Assembly: GCA_933228675.1 (NCBI GenBank)
Contig: OW121742.1
Location: 104,568,401-104,632,400, forward strand
Direction: 5' to 3'
Source of the DNA: Stomorhina lunata
Taxonomy: Eukaryota > Arthropoda > Insecta > Diptera > Rhiniidae
DNA: 64,000 nt
Position numbers and translations under genes: made by a program. The notes below the pieces were generated by a model that had not been told where the DNA came from, made no database searches, and was given only the letters and a program-made list of their open reading frames with translations. This document shows positions 56,888 through 64,000 of the stretch, piece by piece (positions within the stretch are counted from its first letter, which is position 1; each line of letters starts with the position of its first letter).

Positions 56888-59160
56888 AATTTTTGAAAAA
56901 TTTCCTATAAAAATAGGAAATTTTTGAAAAATTTCCTATCAAAATAGTAAATTTTTGAAAAATTTCCTGTAAAAATAGTAAATTTTTGAAAAACTTCTTA
57001 TAAAAGTAGGAAATTTTTAAAAAATTTCCTATAAAAATAGGAAATTTTTAAAAATTCCTATAAAAATAGGAAATTTTTGAAAAATTTCCTATAAAAATAG
57101 GAAATTTTTGAAAAATTTCCTATAAAAATAGGAAATTTTTGAAAAATTTCCTATAAAAATAGGAAATTTTTGAAAAATTTCCTATAAAAATAGGAAATTT
57201 TTGAAAAATTTCCTATAAAAATAGGAAATTTTTGAAAAATTTCCTATAAAAATAGGAAATTTTTGAAAAATTTCCTATAAAAATAGGAAATTTTTGAAAA
57301 ATTTCCTATAAAAATAGGAAATTTTTGAAAAATTTCCTATAAAAATAGGAAATTTTTGAAAAATTTCCTATAAAAATAGGAAATTTTTGAAAAATTTCCT
57401 ATAAAAATAGGAAATTTTTGAAAAATTTCCTATAAAAATAGGAAATTTTTGAAAAATTTCCTATAAAAATAGGAAATTTTTGAAAAATTTCCTATAAAAA
57501 TAGGAAATTTTTGAAAAATTTCCTATAAAAATAGGAAATTTTTGAAAAATTTCCTATAAAAATAGGAAATTTTTAAAAAATTTCCTATAAAAATAGGAAA
57601 TTTTTAAAAAATTTCCTATAAAAATAGGAAGTTTTTAAAAAATTTCCTATAAAAATAGGAAATTTTTAAAAAATTTCCTATAAAAATAGGAAATTTTTAA
57701 AAAATTTCCTATAAAAATAGGAAATTTTTAAAAATTCCTATAAAAATAGGAAATTTTTAAAAAATGTCCTATAAAAATAGGAAATTTTTAAAAAGTTTCC
57801 TATAAAAATAGGAAATTTTTGAAAAATTTCCTATAAAAATAGGAAATTTTTGAAAAATTTCCTATAAAAATAGGAAATTTTTGAAAAATTTCCTATAAAA
57901 ATAGGAAATTTTTGAAAAATTTCCTATAAAAATAGGAAATTTTTGAAAAATTTCCTATAAAAATAGGAAATTTTTGAAAAATTTCCTATAAAAATAGGAA
58001 ATTTTTGAAAAATTTCCTATAAAAATAGGAAATTTTTGAAAAATTTCCTATAAATTTTTCAAAAATTTCCTATAAAAATAGGAAATTTTTGAAAAATTTC
58101 CTATAAAAATAGGAAATTTTTGAAAAATTTCCTATAAAAATAGGAAATTTTTGAAAAATTTCCTATAAAAATAGGAAATTTTTGAAAAATTTCCTATAAA
58201 AATAGGAAATTTTGGAAAAATTTCCTATAAAAATAGGAAATTTTTGAAAAATTTCCTATAAATATAGGAAATTTTTGAAAAATTTCCTATAAAAATAGGA
58301 AATTTTTGAAAAATTTCCTATAAAAATAGGAAATTTTTGAAAAATTTCCTAAAAAAATAGGAAATTTTTGAAAAATTTCCTATAAAAATAGGAAATTTTT
58401 GAAAAATTTCCTATAAAAATAGGAAATTTTTGAAAAATTTCCAATAAAAATAGGAAATTTTTGAAAAATTTCCTATAAAAATAGGAAATTTTTGAAAAAT
58501 TTCCTATAAAAATAGGAAATTTTTGAAAAATTTCCTAAAAAATAGGAAGTTTTTAAAAAATTTCCTATAAAAATAGGAAATTTTTAAAAAATTTCCTATA
58601 AAAACAGGAAATTTTTAAAAAATTTCCTATAAAAATAGGAAATTTTTAAAAAATTTCCTATAAAAATAGGAAATTTTTAAAAAATTTCCTATAAAAATAG
58701 GAAATTTTTAAAAATTCCTATAAAAATAGGAAATTTTTAAAAAATGTCCTATAAAAATAGGAAATTTTTAAAAAATTTCCTATAAAAATCGGAAATTTAA
58801 AAAAAAAATCCTATAAAAATAGGAAATTTTTAAAAAATTTGCTATAAATATAGGAAATTTTTAAAAAATTTCCTATAAAAATAGGAAATTTTTAAAAAAA
58901 TTCCTATAAAAATAGGAAATTTTTAAAAAATTTCCTATAAAAATAGGAAATTTTTAAAACATTTCCTATAAAAATAGGAAATTTTTAAAAAATTTCCTAT
59001 AAAACTAGGAAATTTTTAAAAAATTTCCTATAAAACTAGGAAATTTTAAAAAAATTTCCTATAAAAATAGGAAATTTTTGAAAAATTTCCTATAAAAATA
59101 GGAATTTTTTGAAAAATTTCCTATAAAATAGGAAAGTTTTGAAAAATTTTCTATGAAAAT
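56888..59160 (+). repeat. Palindromic 31-base minisatellite, family C, forward orientation (~73 units), with internal duplication
   Basis: Forward units like 7276-9790. Blocks of units that lost the central G (TTTTTAAAAAATTTCC) lie at 57560-57800 and 58540-59050. Marker variants GGAAGTTTTT (57626 and 58544) and AAAATGTCCT (57761 and 58741) recur in the same order, which shows that a stretch of about 0.92-0.98 kb was duplicated as a block. A one-unit inversion lies at about 58050. Confidence 0.95.
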
Positions 59161-60119
59161 AAAACAATTTTTGTAGTAGGGGACCTAAGATTCGTTTATT
59201 ATCCTCTGTTCTCTATTTCTTTGTGCCTGAATTCTGTTTTATCATAAAATGCCAGCAACAAACTGCATTTATATATTTTTAAATTTCTAAAGGGGAGTTG
59301 GAAGATGGGAGACCAAGGCATCACAGCTTGAATCTTTGCAGAACATGCCACAAATGCATATGATTTGCCTAAAGGTCACATATAAAGTAATCAAACTGCG
59401 AAAATAATAACGATAGAAAATCTTTCTTTTCGTTAAAATAAAACTTTTCACAAAATATTGTAACAGCTGTTGCAGCAATTTTAACTGGCAGGCCAAAAAC
59501 ATTTAAATATTTCTTTAAAATATTCCAAGAATAATTTTAATATCGCCTGATAGCATGTTACGGAATGACCCAATGGGAATTTTTTACCAGTTAGGATATT
59601 TATATCCAAATTTGGTTACGTTTATGATAAATGACTTAGAGTAAGTCACAAGAGGGTAAATTGACATGCTGTGAAGTTTTATTCTTTACATTACAATTCA
59701 AACACTTTGTCAGCAGTACTGCTGACACCATCTTGAACTCAAGTTCTTATTTGTAGGCATATATTTTAATTTTAAAATTTCTAAATTTTTTGCGGTTTTT
59801 TATAGGAGTATTTAGCAAATGTCTAAACTTTTGTTTGTGGTAATTAATTAAATCGTTTCTGTTGAACTTAGGCCGACTGCTATTCATTGTTATTTCCACT
59901 TAACTTTTCCTAATCAAAGAAATTTAACAATTTGTTTTCCTAACGACTAGAAACTTCTACTTTTTGGCTATTTTTCAAACAAATAGAGAAAATATTTGTT
60001 ATAAATTATTTGGCTAAAGTTAACATTTGCTAATGATTGCGGTTGTTATTTAATGGCCAGCAAACATTCAAGAAAGTAATTTAAAAAATTGAAGAGAAAG
60101 GAACAAAATTTGTTAACAG
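59161..60119. other. Unique spacer between satellites, nothing recognised
   Basis: A palindromic CAGCAGTACTGCTG at 59711-59724 is the only notable motif. The 71-codon minus-strand frame at 59287-59502 has no recognisable content. Confidence 0.35.
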
Positions 60120-63100
60120 AAATATTTTTCAAAAATTTCCCATTTTTATAGGAAATTTTAGAAAAATTTTCTATTTTTATAGGAAATTTTTCAAAAAATT
60201 CCTATTTTTATAGCAAATTTTTACAAAATTTCCTATTTTTATAGGAAATTTTTCAAAAAATTCCTATTTTTATAGGAAATTTTTCAAAAATTTCCTATTT
60301 TTATAGGAAATTTTTCAAAAATTTCCTATTTTTATAGGAAAATTTTCAAAAATTTCCTATTTTTATAGGAAATTTTTCAAAAATTTCCTATTTTTATAGG
60401 AAATTTTTCAAAAATTTCCTATTTTTATAGGAAATTTTTCAAAAATTTCCTATTTTTATAGGAAATTTTTCAAAAATTTCCTATTTTTATAGGAAATTTT
60501 TCTAAAATTTCCTATTTTTATAGGAAATTTTTCAAAAATTTCCTATTCTTATAGGAAATTTTTCAAAAATTTCCTATTTTTATAGGAAATTTTTCAAAAA
60601 TTTCCTATTTTTATAGGAAATTTTTCAAAAATTTCCTATTTTTATAGGAAATTTTTCAAAAATTTCCTATTTTTATAGGAAATTTTTCAAAAATTTCCTA
60701 TTTTTATAGGAAATTTTTCAAAAATTTCCTATTTTTATAGGAAATTTTTCAAAAATTTCCTATTTTTATAGGAAATTTTTCAAAAATTTCCTATTTTTAT
60801 AGGAAATTTTTCAAAAATTTCCTGATTTTATAGGAAATTTTTCAAAAATTTCCTATTTTTATAGGAAATTTTTCAAAAATTTCCTATTTTTATAGGAAAT
60901 TTTTCAAAAATTTCCTATTTTTATAGGAAATTTTTCAAAAATTTCCTATTTTTATAGGAAATTTTTCAAAAATTTCCTATTTTTATAGGAATTTTTCAAA
61001 AATTTCCTATTTTTATAGGAAATTTTTCAAAAATTTCCTATTTTTATAGGAAATTTTTCAAAAATTTCCTATTTTTATAGGAAATTTTTCAAAAATTTCC
61101 TATTTTTATAGGAAATTTTTCAAAAATTTCCTATTTTTATAGGAAATTTTTCAAAAATTTCCTATTTTTTAGGAAATTTTTCAAAAATTTCCTATTTTTA
61201 TAGGAAATTTTTCAAAAATTTCCTATTTTTATAGGAAATTTTTCAAAAATTTCCTATTTTTATAGGAAATTTTTCAAAAATTTCCTATTTTTATAGGAAA
61301 TTTTTCAAAAATTTCCTATTTTTATAGGAAATTTTTCAAAAATTTCCTATTTTTATAGGAAATTTTTCAAAAATTTCCTATTTTTATAGGAAATTTTTCA
61401 AAAATTTCCTATTTTTATAGGAAATTTTTCAAAAATTTCCTATTTTTATAGGAAATTTTTCAAAAATTTCCTATTTTTATAGGAAATTTTTCAAAAATTT
61501 CCTATTTTTATAGGAAATTTTTCAAAAATTTCCTATTTTTATAGGAAATTTTTCAAAAATTTCCTATTTTTATAGGAAATTTTTCAAAAATTTCCTATTT
61601 TTATAGGAAATTTTTCAAAAATTTCCTATTTTTATAGGAAATTTTTCAAAAATTTCCTATTTTTATAGGAAATTTTTCAAAAATTTCCTATTTTTATAGG
61701 AAATTTTTCAAAAATTTCCTATTTTTATAGGAAATTTTTCAAAAATTTCCTATTTTTATAGGAAATTTTTCAAAAATTTCCTATTTTTATAGGAAATTTT
61801 TCAAAAATTTCCTATTTTTATAGGAAATTTTTCAAAAATTTCCTATTTTTATAGGAAATTTTTCAAAAATTTCCTATTTTTATAGGAAATTTTTCAAAAA
61901 TTTCCTATTTTTATAGGAAATTTTTTAAAAATTTCCTATTTTTATAGGAAATTTTTCAAAAATTTCCTATTTTTATAGGAAATTTTTCAAAAATTTCCTA
62001 TTTTTATAGGAAATTTTTCAAAAATTTCCTATTTTTATAGGAAATATTTCAAAAATTTCCTATTTTTATAGGAAATTTTTCAAAAATTTCCTATTTTTAT
62101 AGGAAATTTTTCAAAAATTTCCTATTTTTATAGGAAATTTTTCAAAAATTTCCTTTTTTTATAGGAAATTTTTCAAAAATTTCCTATTTTTATAGGAAAT
62201 TTTTCAAAAATTTCCTATTTTTATAGGAAATTTTTCAAAAATTTCCTATCTTTATAGGAAATTTTTCAAAAATTTCCTATTTTTATAGGAAATTTTTCAA
62301 AAATTTCCTATTTTTATAGGAAATTTTTAAAAAATTTTATATTTTTATAGGAAATTTTTCAAAAATTTCCTATTTTTATAGGAAATTTTTCAAAAATTTC
62401 CTATTTTTATAGGAAATTTTTCAAAAATTTCCTATTTTTATAGGAAATTTTTCAAAAATTTCCTATTTTTATAGGAAATTTTTCAAAAATTTCCTATTTT
62501 TATAGGAAATTTTTCAAAAATTTCCTATTTTTATAGGAAATTTTTCAAAAATTTCCTATTTTTATAGGAAATTTTTCAAAAATTTCCTATTTTTATAGGA
62601 AATTTTTCAAAAATTTCCTATTTTTATAGGAAATTTTTCAAAAATTTCCTATTTTTATAGGAAATTTTTCAAAAATTTCCTATTTTTATAGGAAATTTTT
62701 CAAAAATTTCCTATTTTTATAGGAAATTTTTCAAAAATTTCCTATTTTTATAGGAAATTTTTCAAAAATTTCTTATTTTTATAGGAAATTTTTCAAAAAT
62801 TTCCTATTTTTATAGGAAATTTTTCAAAAATTTCCTATTTTTATAGGAAATTTTTAAAAAATTTTATATTTTTATAGGAAATTTTTCAAAAATTTCCAAT
62901 TTTTAAGGAAATTTTTCAAAAATTTTATATTTTTATAGGAAATTTTTCAAAAATTTCCTATTTTTATAGGAAATTTTTCAAAAATTTCCTATTTTTATAG
63001 GAAATTTTTCAAAAATTTCCTATTTTTATAGGAAATTTTTCAAAAATTTCCTATTTTTATAGGAAATTTTTCAAAAATTTCCTATTTTTATAGGAAATTT

Positions 63101-63675
63101 TTCAATAATTTCCTATTTTTATAGGAAAATTTTCAAAAATTTCCTATTTTAATAAAAAATTTTTCAAAAATTTCCTATTTTTATAGGAAATTTTTCAAAA
63201 ATTTCCTATTTTTATAGGAAATTTTTCAAAAATTTCCTATTTTTATAGGAAATTTTTCAAAAATTTCCTATTTTTATAGGAAATTTTTCAAAAATTTCCT
63301 ATTTTTATAGGAAATTTTTCAAAAATTTCCTATTTTTATAGGAAATTTTTCAAAAATTTCCTATTTTTATGGGAAATTTTTCAAAAATTTTCTATTTTTA
63401 TAGGAAATTTTTCAAAAATTTCTTATTTTTATAGGAAATTTTTCAAAAATTTCTTATTTTAATAGGAAATTTTTTAAAAATTTTCTATTTTTATAGGAAA
63501 TTTTTCAAAAATTTCCTATTTTTAGAAGAAATTTTTCAAAAGTTTCTTATTTTTATAGAAAATTTTTCAAAAATTTTATATTTTTATAGGAAATTTTTCA
63601 AAAATTTTATATTTTTATAGGAAATTTTTCAAAATTTTCTTATTTTTATAAGAAATTTTTTCAAAATTTTATATT
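60120..63675 (-). repeat. Palindromic 31-base minisatellite, family C, reverse orientation (~115 units)
   Basis: The largest array: 3.5 kb of inverted-orientation units (C centre, ATTTTTAT linker). The interior is nearly invariant over 1.5 kb (60.7-62.3 kb). Variant units with TTTTATATTTTTATAGG cluster at 62330, 62860, 62920 and the right edge. It stops abruptly next to a splice-acceptor-like sequence. Confidence 0.96.
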
Positions 63676-63693
63676 TTTAATCTTTCATCTCAG

Positions 63694-63822
63694 AAACCAG
63701 AATATCTCATCCAACATCCACATTTCCAATCTATCTTTTTTCAACACTTGAATGTAGTTAAAGACATCCACCAAATGACTGATGATTGGTGGCGTGAAGT
63801 CATTGTCTTTGTCCCATGGTAA
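63694..63822 (+). CDS. Candidate exon of an unidentified gene (plus strand)
   Basis: Directly after the satellite, TTTTTAATCTTTCATCTCAG is a strong acceptor with a pyrimidine tract. It opens a frame of 42 residues (KPEYLIQHPHFQSIFFQHLN, then VVKDIHQMTDDWWREVIVFV) ending PW and TAA. The base and codon composition is unlike the surrounding DNA and looks coding. I do not recognise the protein. It could be a last exon. It could also be part of a longer broken exon: a second coding-like frame (63848-63978, containing NNLEKALFRLLSQTLKYLSN) lies one base out of phase and runs to a strong GTAAGT donor. Confidence 0.35.
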   Translation, partial: KPEYLIQHPHFQSIFFQHLNVVKDIHQMTDDWWREVIVFVPW

Positions 63823-64000
63823 TACGGCTAATGCGCGTTAGACATAGAACATCGCAGTTGAAGTGTTGCCTAATAATTTGGAAAAAGCGCTTTTTAGGCT
63901 CTTAAGCCAAACATTAAAATACTTGAGTAACTTTGTGAAGCCAAACTTGGCAAAGACAGACGACCCACAGATGTTCCGGTAAGTATATCAGGCAAAGTAG
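63823..64000 (+). other. Frame-shifted coding-like stretch with a GTAAGT donor
   Basis: The frame from 63848 reads NIAVEVLPNNLEKALFRLLS through KPNLAKTDDPQMF to a CCG/GTAAGT boundary at 63978. It follows two in-phase TAG triplets (63839-63847), so it does not join simply to the exon before it. The window ends 20 bases further on. Confidence 0.25.

Overview
The window looks like a repeat-dense piece of a higher-fly (brachyceran, probably calyptrate) nuclear genome. The evidence is strong A+T bias, short spliced genes with GT-AG introns of 59-92 bases, a small family of insect DUF1091/CheB-like secreted proteins, a mariner-type transposon, (GTCY)n/(TA)n-bearing dispersed repeats of the kind described in flies, and a Helitron-type terminus. 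There are no prokaryotic signals. Most of the sequence is mobile or tandem DNA, and genes occupy only a few kilobases.

Genes. Three paralogous three-exon DUF1091-type genes lie at 10697-11387 (+), 17289-17960 (-) and 23249-23930 (-). Each encodes 179 residues with exons of 23, 107 and 49 codons. At 41488-42779 (-) is the last exon of a single-pass membrane protein with cysteine-rich/VWC modules, a mucin-like stalk and a short tail, similar in layout to CRIM1/crimpy. A possible upstream exon (46045-46178) and a TATA-Inr promoter (46772-46801) lie further upstream on the same strand. A candidate plus-strand exon abuts the last satellite at 63694-63822.

Tandem DNA. Three unlike A+T-rich minisatellite families (3.3-4.2 kb; 43.1-45.9 kb; and a palindromic one at 7.3-9.8, 55.3-56.1, 56.9-59.2 and 60.1-63.7 kb) all have a period of exactly 31 bases. 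Longer tandem arrays have units of about 132 bases (three places forward, one inverted), 538 bases (27.2-29.2 kb), 1.16 kb (34.6-36.9 kb) and 640-684 bases (37.1-40.5 kb). The last of these is cut through a tRNA-like block.

Mobile DNA. The list includes a 1.4 kb terminal-inverted-repeat element (1489-2903) with a 141-base palindrome inside it; a 247-base MITE (10287-10533); a dead mariner copy with intact ends (49535-50817); several mini-me-like elements carrying GTCY microsatellites; a Helitron-like 3' end near 32190; LINE 3' tails; and a 1.6-1.7 kb composite element present in two nearly complete copies.

The most unusual items are a complete hammerhead ribozyme core on the minus strand at 13020-13065, the common 31-base period of unrelated-looking minisatellites, and the long palindrome at 2095-2235.
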